Origin: JBAVQS01 sp049694275
Lineage (GTDB): Bacteria > Chloroflexota > Anaerolineae > UBA4142 > SHND01
Length of the DNA stretch: 64,000 nt
Reading direction: 5' to 3'
NCBI GenBank assembly: GCA_049694275.1
Contig: JBAVQS010000145.1
Location: 62,001-126,000, forward strand
Each line of letters opens with the position of its first letter. Positions within the stretch are counted from its first letter, which is position 1. This document shows positions 9,601 through 18,400 of this stretch, one piece after another. A program made the position numbers and the translations under genes. Below the pieces are notes generated by a model. The model ran no database searches. It had not been told where the DNA came from and saw only the letters and a list, made by a program, of their open reading frames with translations.

Positions 9601-10219
9601 AGGGGATAGCGCCAGCGCGCGCGAGTATATCGAATCCAGTCTCGGCGTGGCCCAGAAAATCCATGCGACGGATCAGATTTGCGAGGCGCTGAACCTGCTG
9701 GCCGAGGTCGAAGATCTGGACCAGCATTGGACCGCGGCGATCCAACACTTACAAGCAAGCATGCAAATGGCGGCAGAGACCGGGGCCAAGGAACGGCTGG
9801 CCCAGGCCGCCTATATCCTGGGCGAGGCCCAATTAGGGGCGGGACAGCCGGGTGAGGCGGAACGCTCCGCCCGCCATTCGCTCCAACTCGCGCAGGAGAT
9901 CGGGTCCAAACCGATTGAAGCAAGCGCCTACCGGGTGCTCGGCGCCATTGAGCGCGCCGGCCTGCGGTGGCGCGAGGCCGAATCGGACCTGTCGCGCAGT
10001 ATCGGCATTTTCAATCAACTTAAAAATCAGTATGAAGCGGCGCGCGCCGAGCTCGAGTTGGCTCTCCTGTACGAGGAGCAAGGAGTGTACCTGGACGCCA
10101 GGTCACTCTTGCAGCGGTGTCTTGACACATTTACGCGCTTTGATGTTCAGAATTATATAGAGCGCACCGAAAAAGCCTTGGTCCAGGTCAGAGCACAAGC
10201 CGCCCGCATGCGGCATTAA
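6659..10219 (+). CDS. Class III adenylate/guanylate cyclase fused to zinc ribbons, AAA ATPase and TPRs
   Basis: A 1186-residue cytoplasmic signalling protein. Two zinc ribbons use C5/C8/C19/C22 and C30/C33/C44/C47. The cyclase domain (about 90-240) has both metal-binding Asp (D99 in F-A-D-V-V-G-F-T, D143 in G-D-G-V) plus K139 and G-D-T-V-N-V-A-S-R with N220/R224, which favours cAMP production. A STAND-like ATPase follows with Walker A G-E-P-G-I-G-K-S (321-328) and a Walker B-like L-I-L-E-D-L-H-W-I-D. About ten TPR units fill the rest. The frame extends upstream to 6560, but the conserved A-x-V-C-A-K-C start and the promoter at 6593-6622 indicate the ATG at 6659. The next genes encode cNMP-binding lipases, so its product is probably their ligand. 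Confidence 0.92.
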   Translation: MAIVCAKCGHDNPVGVAVCTQCAAPLGNLCPRCNFENPASFKFCGNCGANLLTGSLRASDGETLRRVQSSIPSQLVDKVLRAGKEIEGERRTVTVLFADVVGFTTLSERLDPEIVYGIINACADAYREAVYKHEGWLDKFIGDGVMALFGAPIAHEDDGARAVRCALDIQDALRRINTDLVTPHGFTLQIRIGLNLGTVVVGDLGSDLRMEYTALGDTVNVASRLQSVAEPGAILASRSVYDQARALFQFRELGSIRLRGRVEPVEIFEVEGVRREPGRVRGIPGLAAPMVGREKERAQIDSLLDTLLAEQTGSAILITGEPGIGKSRLLAEFKRYAAESPVQVFEAGCLAYGQSPYAIFVALLSAALDLHAGEDPATARAKIEKRIRAVLPKEQSPAEVLPYIEHLLGVPTVDQELAERIRHLDASQLRRQIFLAVRDLLVALARQQTLLLILEDLHWIDKLSLNLLLFLFNAVETAPLSLVCTARPTDNDIAVQIQRVGATSLGNKFVQIALQPLSLADSTQLVDLLLTIDDLPEPLRRLISQRAEGNPFYLEEIIHMLIDRRIITRRGEHWEMMPDADLMGLEVPRTLEGLIMTRVDNLPEATRYTLQCAAVIGRDFNQGLLQRITNGNAPRLESHLQDLEDHGLVITTAYQPERKFSFRHILTHQTVYNGLLLRRREHLHQKIAGAIEELYRNQLDDYVERLAFHYSESKDAIHALPYLLKAGERAAGRFANEQALEYYRTAQELSSQAGATLEQRVQIFSGMGDAQNLLGDYESALASYRTALELERTAAPAPEQARTVAEIARRLGRVCDRRSEYEEALRWLDSALYDINRDATSAQAIERARIYLDTGWEHYHLGHIDDARQWLNHALDISEKSNYYAEVATAFNRLAALSLEDGDWPRNKEFAEHGLSIRERIGDTDGIARSHLTLGSSAALRGEWTEAIEHFKASLDLNRRMGQPQGIAGAYTNLGHVYLSKGDSASAREYIESSLGVAQKIHATDQICEALNLLAEVEDLDQHWTAAIQHLQASMQMAAETGAKERLAQAAYILGEAQLGAGQPGEAERSARHSLQLAQEIGSKPIEASAYRVLGAIERAGLRWREAESDLSRSIGIFNQLKNQYEAARAELELALLYEEQGVYLDARSLLQRCLDTFTRFDVQNYIERTEKALVQVRAQAARMRH

Positions 10220-10246
10220 GACGTCTGTACGGAATAACGATTCCTT

Positions 10247-11923
10247 ATGCGCCAAGATCTTCGTTCAGTCCCATTTTTCAGCAACGTGCCTGACGCAGTG
10301 TTGGGCGAAATTGAAAAGCGCACCAAACGCGAGCACTATCACAAAGGCGACCTCGTCTGTTCCGAGGGCGACATTGGCGATAGCATGTACATTATCGAGT
10401 CGGGCCAGGTCAAGATCTTTACCGAGGTCGAGGGGCAGGAACGGGTTTTTTCCTATCTCAATCCCGGCAACTTTTTTGGCGAGAGCGCGTTGCTGACGGG
10501 CGAGCCGCGCAGCGCGAGCGTACGGGTCACCATCGATTCCGATCTGGTCGTCATTACCAAGAGTGCGCTGGACGAACTGATCGAAAAATATCCGGTGATT
10601 GCGGTCGATCTGAGCCGCGAGCTGGGGCGCCGCCTCGCGCACGCGGGCCGGACACCGCTTCAGCTTGAAGCCAACAACATGGTCGCCATCACCGGTTCGT
10701 GGGCGCTGGACGTCGCCAAGCGCCTGGCAGAAATCACGCACGAAGATATATTCCTGCTCGACGCCGGCGGCCTGGGGAACATACCGATCAATCAGAATGA
10801 GCTGGCGCAATTGAGCGTCATGGTTGCGCGGGCCAGCGGCTCATTAACCGAGGAGAACATGCCCCTGCGCCTGAGCGCGCTGGTGCAAGAATATTATTGG
10901 ATGATCGTCGCCATTCCGACCGAGGCGAACCCCGTGACGCGCAAGGCCGTCGAGCTGGCCGACGCCACGGCGCACTTTGGCGATCAGCCGCTGCCCTGGT
11001 TAGCGGAAGCGGCAGGCAAAAACTATTGGCACGTGCCCGCCAATGACCGAATGATCGACCGGATCGCGCGACGGATGGCGCAGCGCACGGTGGGCGTCGC
11101 CCTCTCCAGCGGCAGTGCACGTGGACTGGCGCACATCGGAGTGCTCAAGGTATTTGAAGAAGAGCACATTCCGATCGATATGGTCGCGGCAACCAGTATG
11201 GGGTCGATTATCGGCGCGCTCTACTGCGCAGGGCATACCATCGAGAGCCTGACCAAAGTTGCCCGGCGCATGGGGAACCAGATCAACCCGCTCAAGGATT
11301 TTTCGCTATTTGACTTTGCGGTCCTGCCACGCTCGGGCTTTATTCGCGGCGACAAGATGCGCGAGTATTTCCGCCGGCTGCTGGACGACCGTCACTTTGA
11401 AGACCTCGAAACACCGTTGACCATCGTCGCCACCGACGTCATCACCGGCGAAGAGATCATCTTTGATTCCGGCCCGCTCGCCGAGGCGGTGCGCGCATCG
11501 GTCGCTATCATCGGCGTCTTTGAGCCGGCTCATGTGGCCAACCGCTACCTGGTGGACGGCGGCGCAGTCAATCCCGTTCCCACCAATCTCCTGGCCGACC
11601 GGGGAACGAATATCATCGTCGGGTCAAGCGTGATTCCGAGCCTGCGCGACCGCGTCCACCGCAAACAGCAGATGCAGAGCGGCAAGGCCCCCAATATCCT
11701 GGGGGTGTACTTTGGCTATATGGAAATCATGGAGAGCGAGATTATCAAGACGCGCGTCCAGCCGATGCAAATCATGATCCAGCCGGATGTCGTGCGCTAT
11801 ACGACGCTGGACTTTACAAAGACAGATGAGCTGATTGCCGTTGGCGAGACCGCGGCCCGGCAACAAATAGGCCGCATTCGCCAGATGCTCGCGCCACGCC
11901 CGCGCCCGCGCCCTGGCAGTTAG
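10247..11923 (+). CDS. Cyclic-nucleotide-binding patatin-like phospholipase (NTE type), copy 1
   Basis: A 558-residue protein. The cNMP domain (1-125) has a complete phosphate-binding cassette F-G-E-S-A-L-L-T-G-E-P-R-S-A-S, with E79 and R88. A degenerate CpaE/MinD-like alpha/beta domain lacking a P-loop spans about 143-250, as in bacterial neuropathy-target-esterase homologues. The patatin domain (281-480) has oxyanion loop S-G-S-A-R-G, nucleophile S317 (T-S-M-G) and catalytic D437 (V-D-G-G). The oxyanion loop reads G-S-A-R-G where the family, including the copy at 13314, has G-G-A-R-G. It starts 27 bp after the cyclase stop, so the two are probably one transcript. Inferred role: a lysophospholipase or esterase switched by cAMP. 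Confidence 0.92.
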   Translation: MRQDLRSVPFFSNVPDAVLGEIEKRTKREHYHKGDLVCSEGDIGDSMYIIESGQVKIFTEVEGQERVFSYLNPGNFFGESALLTGEPRSASVRVTIDSDLVVITKSALDELIEKYPVIAVDLSRELGRRLAHAGRTPLQLEANNMVAITGSWALDVAKRLAEITHEDIFLLDAGGLGNIPINQNELAQLSVMVARASGSLTEENMPLRLSALVQEYYWMIVAIPTEANPVTRKAVELADATAHFGDQPLPWLAEAAGKNYWHVPANDRMIDRIARRMAQRTVGVALSSGSARGLAHIGVLKVFEEEHIPIDMVAATSMGSIIGALYCAGHTIESLTKVARRMGNQINPLKDFSLFDFAVLPRSGFIRGDKMREYFRRLLDDRHFEDLETPLTIVATDVITGEEIIFDSGPLAEAVRASVAIIGVFEPAHVANRYLVDGGAVNPVPTNLLADRGTNIIVGSSVIPSLRDRVHRKQQMQSGKAPNILGVYFGYMEIMESEIIKTRVQPMQIMIQPDVVRYTTLDFTKTDELIAVGETAARQQIGRIRQMLAPRPRPRPGS

Positions 11924-11953
11924 CCTCATCCCGTTTTACGTCGAGAACGAAAC

Positions 11954-13195
11954 ATGTTGAACACCAATCCCGCCTCATCTTCCGATCAGGACCTCCCGGC
12001 ACAGGTCGCGCAGCTTCAGAATCGCGTCGACCGGCTGATGGCGCTGCAAAACGTCGCGCAAGAAGTAACGGCCGAGCTGGACCTCAAGCAGTTACTCCAC
12101 AAAATCCTGCGCTCGGCAATTACCGTGATGAAATGCAATGCCGGCTCGGTACTCTTGTTCGATCCCGTCACCTCGGAACTGGTATTTGAGGTGGTGGAAG
12201 GGGGCGGCGGAGAGGCGCTCGAAAAGACCCGGATCCCCAGCGACCAGGGGATTGCGGGCGCAGTCTTTACACGGCAGGAACCGATTATCGTCGATAACGC
12301 GACCCGCGATGCGCGCCATCTTGGCGGGGTTGCCAGCCGCTTTAATATGCAGATCGATACGCTCATGGCGGTGCCGATGATCGCCAAAGGCAAGCCCATC
12401 GGCGTGCTGGAAGCCATGAACCGGATTTCGGGAGAGGGTTTTAACCAGGAAGACAAGGAGCTGTTCCTGGCATTTGCCTCCCAGAGCGCCGTCGCCATCG
12501 AGAACGCGCGCCTCTATGCAAGTGTAATCCAGGAGCGCGACCGGGTCCTCAGCCTTGAAACCGGAGTCCGGCGCGAGGTCGCCCGGAACCTGCACGATGG
12601 CCCAGCGCAGATCCTGACGGCGATGGTCATGACCATTCGCTTTTTGCGCGAAGCGTTGGAACGCGCGCCCGAGCGAGCCGGTGACGAGATGATCCAGTTG
12701 GAGGCGCTCGGCCAAAAGGCCCTTTACCAGGTTCGCAACATTCTCTTTGACCTGCGCCCGATGGTGCTGGAATCCAGCGGGCTGGGCCCGGCGCTTCAGG
12801 CATATGTGGAGCGGCTGCGCCTGGTAGAACCGTTCAATATCGAGCTGACCACCTGGGGCCTCAGCACACGTTTCAAGCCAAATGTCGAGTCCGCCATTTT
12901 CATGATTGTTCAGGAAGCGGTAGTCAACGCGAAAAAGCATGCGGCGCCCCATTCCATCTGGATCGACGCGAATGAGGGGAAAGGGTACCTCACGATATCG
13001 ATTCGCGACGACGGCTCCGGCTTTGAGGTCGGTGCAGGAGAAGCTGCTTCGCTCAAGCGCAACAGCTTTGGCCTATTGACCATGCGCGAGCGGGCGGAAC
13101 TGGCGCAAGGGGAGGTCAAGATCGACTCGGAGCCGGGACATGGCACGGTCATCACGGTACGCGTGCCCCTTCGACAAGCCCAACCGACAAGCTGA
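11954..13195 (+). CDS. GAF-domain sensor histidine kinase, NarX/DegS (HisKA_3) class
   Basis: A 413-residue soluble kinase with no membrane segment. A short coiled coil (15-40) precedes a GAF domain (about 40-190). Then come the HisKA_3 box R-N-L-H-D-G with phosphoacceptor His214 and a C-terminal HATPase. The HATPase has the N box E-A-V-V-N-A-K-K-H-A, then D-D-G-S-G-F and F-G-L-L-T-M-R-E-R, typical of NarL-pairing kinases. No NarL-type regulator is adjacent, so the partner is unlinked or the kinase acts within this cluster. It lies between the two cNMP-patatin genes (30 bp after the first). No clear SD is present. Confidence 0.9.
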   Translation: MLNTNPASSSDQDLPAQVAQLQNRVDRLMALQNVAQEVTAELDLKQLLHKILRSAITVMKCNAGSVLLFDPVTSELVFEVVEGGGGEALEKTRIPSDQGIAGAVFTRQEPIIVDNATRDARHLGGVASRFNMQIDTLMAVPMIAKGKPIGVLEAMNRISGEGFNQEDKELFLAFASQSAVAIENARLYASVIQERDRVLSLETGVRREVARNLHDGPAQILTAMVMTIRFLREALERAPERAGDEMIQLEALGQKALYQVRNILFDLRPMVLESSGLGPALQAYVERLRLVEPFNIELTTWGLSTRFKPNVESAIFMIVQEAVVNAKKHAAPHSIWIDANEGKGYLTISIRDDGSGFEVGAGEAASLKRNSFGLLTMRERAELAQGEVKIDSEPGHGTVITVRVPLRQAQPTS

Positions 13196-13313
13196 CGAGC
13201 TTCCGTCAACATGGGCCATGCGCAATAGCGAACGATAAGCGAGCAGAGCGAGTACGCCCGTTTTCTACCGGTCTCGAAGCGGAGGGGTGGAAAGCGGGTC
13301 TTTATTTCCAAGA

Positions 13314-14966
13314 ATGATCGCCGACCTCCGTTCTATCTCATTTTTTAGTAATGTGCCCGAAGAGATGCTGGACGTCATCGCCCAGCGTCTGCCGCGCGCA
13401 CATTTCCGTAAGGGCGAGCTTGTCGTGCTGGAGGGCGAGCCCGGCGATAGCATGTACCTGATCGAGTCAGGCCGGGTACAGGTCGTGACTGAAGAGGATG
13501 GACAGGAAAAAATCTTGCGCTACCTCGAGCCGGGCAACTTTTTCGGCGAGAGCGCGCTGCTCACCGGCCGCCCGCGCAGCGCCAGTGTGCGGGTGGCGAT
13601 CGATTCCGAGCTGATCGTTATTACGCGCGATAACCTGTTCGCACTGATCAAGCAATATCCAGTCATTGCCGTCAGTCTCACCCGCGAACTGGGCCGCCGT
13701 CTCTCCGTCGCCGGGCGCGCGCCCCCGCGTTTGGAGGAGCACCGGATCGTCGCCGTCAACGGCGGCTATGCCCTTACCCTCGCTCGCCGCCTGGCAGAGG
13801 TGACCGCCGAGGACGTGCTTTTGCTTGACATCGGCGGAATGCAGAATGTGCCGGTCAGCGAGAATACCCTGACGCAGACGCACGTCAAATTTGCACGGAT
13901 TGGCGAAAACGTTACGCCCGATGTCCTGCCGGCGCGGCTCAGCGCGCTCGTCCAGGAATATTACTGGCTCGTCCTTGCCATCCCCACAGAAGCTTCGCCG
14001 GTCGCGCGCAAAGCGGTCGAACTGGCGAATGACACGGCTTATTTTGGCGACATGGCCCTGCCCTGGCTAGCTGAAATCGCGGGCAAGAATTACTGGCACT
14101 TGCCGCACAATGCTAAAATGATAGACCGGATCGCGCGGCGCATGGCCCAGCGGCAAGTCGGAATTGCGCTCTCGAGCGGCGGGGCGCGCGGGCTGGCCCA
14201 TATTGGCGTCTTCCAGGCGCTCGAAGAGGCCGGCATTCCGATTGACCGGGTCGCGGCGACGAGTATGGGTGCACTCATCGGATCCATGTATTGCGCCGGA
14301 CTGGGGGTCGAGCGAATGACCGATTGGGCGCTCCATATCGGGCGTCAATGGAGAACCTTTACGGATGTCCTGATTCCTCCGCACTGGGGATTCCTCCGCG
14401 GCAATAACCTCCTCGAGCATTTCCGGCGACTGATGGACGACCGGCATTTTGAAGATTTAGAGACGCCGTTAAGCATCATCGCGGTCGACGTATTTACCTC
14501 CGAAGAGGTTATCTTTGAATCGGGGCCGGTCGCCGAGGCGATGCGGGCATCCGCCTCACTGCTCCCGCTCCTCGAGCCCGCCCATATCGGCGAGCATTAC
14601 CTGGTGGACGGCGGCGCGGCCAATCCCTTCCCGACGAATATCCTGGCCGACAAGGGAATGAATGTCATTCTTGGGTCCAGCACCATTCCCAGCCTCCTTG
14701 CCCGAATTCATCGCAAAGAACAGCTCAAGCGCGGTCGCTCACCTGATGTCGTCGGAATTATGCTCGGCCAGGTCGAGATCATGGAAAGCGAAATCATCAG
14801 AAATATCTCCGACCCGAATCAGATCTTGATCGATTCGGACGTCGTGCATTATTCCATCCTGGACTTTTTCAAAGGCAAGGAACTGATTGCCGTCGGCGAC
14901 AAGGCGGCACAAAAGCAGATTGACGCCATCCGGCAGCGACTGGCCCCCACCCCGCGCCTCCGTTGA
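13314..14966 (+). CDS. Cyclic-nucleotide-binding patatin-like phospholipase (NTE type), copy 2
   Basis: A 550-residue paralogue of the protein encoded at 10247, similar over its whole length. The cNMP domain keeps the full cassette F-G-E-S-A-L-L-T-G-R-P-R-S-A-S. The patatin domain has the standard oxyanion loop S-G-G-A-R-G, nucleophile in T-S-M-G, and V-D-G-G. The middle alpha/beta domain is again without a P-loop. An upstream GTG (13287) is in frame, but the ATG at 13314 aligns exactly with the start of the first copy and removes a GC-rich extension. The two copies probably arose by tandem duplication around the kinase gene. Confidence 0.92.
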   Translation: MIADLRSISFFSNVPEEMLDVIAQRLPRAHFRKGELVVLEGEPGDSMYLIESGRVQVVTEEDGQEKILRYLEPGNFFGESALLTGRPRSASVRVAIDSELIVITRDNLFALIKQYPVIAVSLTRELGRRLSVAGRAPPRLEEHRIVAVNGGYALTLARRLAEVTAEDVLLLDIGGMQNVPVSENTLTQTHVKFARIGENVTPDVLPARLSALVQEYYWLVLAIPTEASPVARKAVELANDTAYFGDMALPWLAEIAGKNYWHLPHNAKMIDRIARRMAQRQVGIALSSGGARGLAHIGVFQALEEAGIPIDRVAATSMGALIGSMYCAGLGVERMTDWALHIGRQWRTFTDVLIPPHWGFLRGNNLLEHFRRLMDDRHFEDLETPLSIIAVDVFTSEEVIFESGPVAEAMRASASLLPLLEPAHIGEHYLVDGGAANPFPTNILADKGMNVILGSSTIPSLLARIHRKEQLKRGRSPDVVGIMLGQVEIMESEIIRNISDPNQILIDSDVVHYSILDFFKGKELIAVGDKAAQKQIDAIRQRLAPTPRLR

Positions 14967-15034
14967 GTTGAACGACAGGCTAACCCATTCCCCTGATTTG
15001 ACCCACTGCACCGATTCCCATATCATGGAGCGCA

Positions 15035-17146
15035 ATGAGATCCAATGTTTTTCGCGCACGCGTCCTGGAGCTCGTCGTTCTCGTCGTACTGCTCCCGCTT
15101 GCCTTTGCCCTGATTACGCAGACTGTTCGCGCATCGCCGCCGGCTGTTGCCGCGCAAGGGACAAAGACCCGGACAAGGCAAAACAGCCCAGCGTTGGATA
15201 ACGCGACGAGTGTCATCGTTGCGCTCGCCCCACTCAGCCGCACGACCACCATCGAGTTGGTGGCGCTCACGCTCGACGTCAATCTCTCGGAAACGGATGG
15301 GCACACCATCGCCAATGGGACCTCGACCTTCAAGTTGCATAATACGGACGTAGCCAATCCGGTCTCGACGACCGTGGGATTTCCAGAATGGGCCGGTGGG
15401 GCGCTGTCCTTCAACCCCGGCCAGTTCTCCCTTTTCCAGGTCACAACCGATAACAAAAAGATGTTGCTGACACCCACCCAGGCGCCAGTCAAGATTGGTA
15501 AAGAGACGCGCACCGTCAATTGGTGGGCATTTAGCCTGAACCTCGACCCCGACGAGAAAAAGGTGGTACAGATCGATTTCGCGCAGGACCTCGGAACCGG
15601 CATTTTTCCCCGGTTCACCTACGGCCTGATGCCCAGCACGGGCTGGAAAGGCTCGATCGGGTCCGCGCGGCTGAGCATTCACCTCCCGGCAAACACCGAG
15701 GGCGACCAATTCATTGCGCTCGATCCCACTATCCCCACGTTTGACGGCAAGGACTTGACATGGCTGTGGACAGACCTGGAGCCTTCGGCAGATCCGGGGC
15801 TGACCTTGATCCGCTTTTCGCTCTGGCAGGATCTGCTCAACCGACGGGCGGCCGTCGCTCAAACGCCTGACAATACGAACGCACATACAGACCTGGCGCG
15901 CATCTATGAACAACTGGCCTCGATCGACTCGCCGCGGCGCGACAACTTTATGTCACAGGCAATTGCTGAATTGGAGACGGCCACGCGGCTCGATCCCAAG
16001 AATGTCGACGCCGTATCGTTACTCGCGCAAGTGTATGAAACACGCGCGGGGGCGCCGGATGGGCCACGCGATGCTAATTATGTCGCGTTAGCCCTCGCCG
16101 AATGGCAGAACTTGATTGGCACGCGATTTGACGCGGATGCGCGCAAACATGCAGCCGAAAACAGTTTCTACCTTGGGGTCGCAGCCCGAACGAGCGGCGA
16201 CAATGCGGGCGCGCTCAAGTATTTCGCCGACGCGGCCAATTTCTCACCACGGGGCGCGGGGCCGTTCTATACGCGCGAGCACTGGCAGAACGAGACACAA
16301 GCCGCGCACGTGGCGCTGGCGCAAGCTGCCGTTCAAGCGCATGATGCGATCTCGGCGCTGAATCATGCGCGCGCGGCGTACGGGAACGATTTCAACCTGG
16401 ACCCGGCGCCCCCCCTCCCCGCTTTTGCACTGGACCACGCGACCGTCCGCACTGGAAACAATCAGCGGCAAATCGTCTTACACCTGGAGGTATATCCGGG
16501 CGCATCCGATGACGCTAAACAGGCGCTCACTCAGATCGTGTCAGCAATGAACCAGACCAATGCCGCAACGGCCAACCTGGCCGCCGGAGAGGGCGACTAT
16601 ACGATCACGCTCGCCATTCCTTTCAGCGGTGACCAGGATTTAGTAAATCGAATGCGCCTGCTGAGCAAGACATTCCCGGAACGCGAGGACTGGAATATTA
16701 TCCGGGCGGTGCTGGATACGCCGGGGATCGAATGGAGCGAAAGCCAGGATACCCTGACACGGGTAGTGCACTATCGCGAAGAGATCGACCTGGCCGATGC
16801 GCCGGCGCCGCTCAGGACCAACCTGAACCAGGTGAGTCAGCTCATCGGCCAATTGGAAAAAGCTGCCCCGCAGGATACCCGCTCGCAGCTCCGCCTGGCG
16901 CTCGTACGGGATGCCCAGCAATGGTGGCAGCGAGCGTTGGCAACTGGCCTGGTGAGTGTGGAGGTGGACCCCACCCTGGCCCCGGCAAAGAATTGGACGG
17001 TCAAGGTGGGTGAACGGAATACGCTCGCATATGATGACAGCCGGACGCGACCGGAGGTTTATATAGCCGGAACAGCCTTGGGGATATTCGCCCTCGCTCT
17101 ACTTGGCGGATTACTGCTCCTCATTCGCCATTTCTGGCGACGATAA
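15035..17146 (+). CDS. Membrane-anchored extracytoplasmic TPR protein, unknown function
   Basis: A 703-residue protein with a signal anchor (about residues 10-32) and a C-terminal helix (about 680-698) ending in a basic H-F-W-R-R tail. The main body is therefore outside the membrane, held at one or both ends. Residues 45-240 look like a beta-sandwich domain. Residues 270-450 carry TPR-like repeats with the A-x-x-x-P-x-N/D pattern. Residues 470-650 form an alpha/beta region with no family I recognise. SD GGAG lies 4 nt before the ATG. It lies 68 bp after the second patatin gene on the same strand and ends in a shared terminator, so it may be the last gene of the cluster. Confidence 0.75.
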   Translation: MRSNVFRARVLELVVLVVLLPLAFALITQTVRASPPAVAAQGTKTRTRQNSPALDNATSVIVALAPLSRTTTIELVALTLDVNLSETDGHTIANGTSTFKLHNTDVANPVSTTVGFPEWAGGALSFNPGQFSLFQVTTDNKKMLLTPTQAPVKIGKETRTVNWWAFSLNLDPDEKKVVQIDFAQDLGTGIFPRFTYGLMPSTGWKGSIGSARLSIHLPANTEGDQFIALDPTIPTFDGKDLTWLWTDLEPSADPGLTLIRFSLWQDLLNRRAAVAQTPDNTNAHTDLARIYEQLASIDSPRRDNFMSQAIAELETATRLDPKNVDAVSLLAQVYETRAGAPDGPRDANYVALALAEWQNLIGTRFDADARKHAAENSFYLGVAARTSGDNAGALKYFADAANFSPRGAGPFYTREHWQNETQAAHVALAQAAVQAHDAISALNHARAAYGNDFNLDPAPPLPAFALDHATVRTGNNQRQIVLHLEVYPGASDDAKQALTQIVSAMNQTNAATANLAAGEGDYTITLAIPFSGDQDLVNRMRLLSKTFPEREDWNIIRAVLDTPGIEWSESQDTLTRVVHYREEIDLADAPAPLRTNLNQVSQLIGQLEKAAPQDTRSQLRLALVRDAQQWWQRALATGLVSVEVDPTLAPAKNWTVKVGERNTLAYDDSRTRPEVYIAGTALGIFALALLGGLLLLIRHFWRR

Positions 17147-17168
17147 TCAGAGCATAAACAAGCGCGAG

Positions 17169-17200
17169 AGCGGCAGACCCGACTGGTCTGCCGCTTTCAT
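17169..17200. terminator. Bidirectional terminator between convergent genes
   Basis: Perfect 11-bp arms (17169-17179, 17185-17195) with a CGACT loop. TTTCATTTG follows on the plus strand. It lies between the TPR protein (plus) and the methyltransferase (minus). Confidence 0.8.
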
Positions 17201-17208
17201 TTGTTCGC

Positions 17209-18390
17209 TCATAACACCCGCACAACCAACCCCTTGAGGTACTCTGCCTCCGGAAAGACGAGCGAGATCGGATGGTCGGGAGACTGGGAGAGCTTTTCGA
17301 CAATTTGCCCTTCCCGCTGGGCATCGACAACCGCGCCAAAGATCACCTTTTGAAAGAGATCGGGGCTAACAAGGCCCGAACAGGAAAAGGTCACCAGATA
17401 CCCATTCGGACGCAAGAGCTGAAACGCCAGTAGGTTAATATCCTTGTACCCGCGCAGCGCCCGCTCCATTTGTGAGTGGGATGACACAAACTTGGGCGGA
17501 TCGAGCACAATGGCATCAAACTCGCGTCCCTCCGAGCGAAACGCGCGCAGTTGTTGGAACGCATCGGCAACCTGAAAATCGGCCTGCGCTTCCAGCCGGT
17601 TGAGCGCAAAGTTGGCGCGAGCAAGGTCGAGAGAAGGAGCAGATGCATCAAGGTTCAAAACCTGTGAAGCGCCGGCGCGGGCCGCATAGACGCCAAAGCC
17701 GCCGGTATAGGCAAAGACGTTGAGCACCTGACCGCGAAGGTAAGAGGCAGCGCGCTCACGGTTCTCGCGCTGGTCGAGATAAAACCCGGTCTTGTGTCCA
17801 CTTTTGCACTCGACCATAAAGCGCAAGCCATTCTCCGTCACCTCAATTCGTTCTGGCAAGTCCTCCCCGCGTAGTATGCCCGTCGTCGGGAGTAACCCCT
17901 CTTTTTTCCGAACGTCCACATCGCTCCGCTCGTAAATTCCGCGCGGCCCAAGCAATTCCCACACGACGTCGACAATGTCTTGCTTGTGCCGTTCGACGCC
18001 GAGCGTGAGAAATTGGAGCACGAGAAAATCGGCATAGCGATCTACGACGAGACCGGGCAGGCCATCGCTCTCGGCGTTGACGATTCGATAGGCGTCGTTT
18101 TCCTCGCCGATTACGGCACGGTCGCGCATCTGGACCGCTGTCTCGATACGACGCTTGAAAAACTCGCGGTCTACTGGCTCTTCATAATCAAACGTCCAGG
18201 CCCGCGCGGCAATCTCGGAGCGCGAGTTGTAACACGCCCGCGCGAGGAAATTCCCTTCGACGTCAAGCACCTCGACCGTCTCGCCATCCTGGACATTTTC
18301 TAGATGTGAAATCGCGCCCGAAAAGACCCACGGGTGATGATTAAGAAGCGGCCGGTCCTTGCCACGCTTGAGGTAAAGTTTTCCTGACAT
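17209..18390 (-). CDS. RlmI-like class I SAM-dependent rRNA cytosine methyltransferase
   Basis: A 393-residue protein of the RlmI/YccW family (m5C in 23S rRNA). The N-terminal PUA-like domain (about 1-75) begins L-Y-L-K-R-G-K-D-R and contains H-P-W-V-F-S-G-A. A linker domain follows, then the SAM-binding Rossmann fold with V-L-N-V-F-A-Y-T-G-G-F-G-V-Y-A and the motif D-P-P-K-F. The catalytic Cys is in T-F-S-C-S-G. The frame can be read 59 codons further upstream into tilS, but the family start and the -10-like TAAAAT 7 nt before the ATG support 18390. It is 10 bp downstream of tilS, so co-transcription with an internal promoter is likely. Confidence 0.92.
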   Translation of the reverse strand: MSGKLYLKRGKDRPLLNHHPWVFSGAISHLENVQDGETVEVLDVEGNFLARACYNSRSEIAARAWTFDYEEPVDREFFKRRIETAVQMRDRAVIGEENDAYRIVNAESDGLPGLVVDRYADFLVLQFLTLGVERHKQDIVDVVWELLGPRGIYERSDVDVRKKEGLLPTTGILRGEDLPERIEVTENGLRFMVECKSGHKTGFYLDQRENRERAASYLRGQVLNVFAYTGGFGVYAARAGASQVLNLDASAPSLDLARANFALNRLEAQADFQVADAFQQLRAFRSEGREFDAIVLDPPKFVSSHSQMERALRGYKDINLLAFQLLRPNGYLVTFSCSGLVSPDLFQKVIFGAVVDAQREGQIVEKLSQSPDHPISLVFPEAEYLKGLVVRVL

Positions 18391-18400
18391 GGGCTTTATT

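Noticed and set aside
13287..13313. GTG start of the second cNMP-patatin gene
   Set aside because: The ATG at 13314 aligns with the first copy and the extra nine residues do not.
6659..14966. CBASS or Pycsar defence system
   Set aside because: The cyclase is an ordinary class III type with TPRs, not a CD-NTase, and the effectors are NTE-type cNMP lipases. No Cap2/3 or phage-linked genes are adjacent, so only a layout similarity is claimed.
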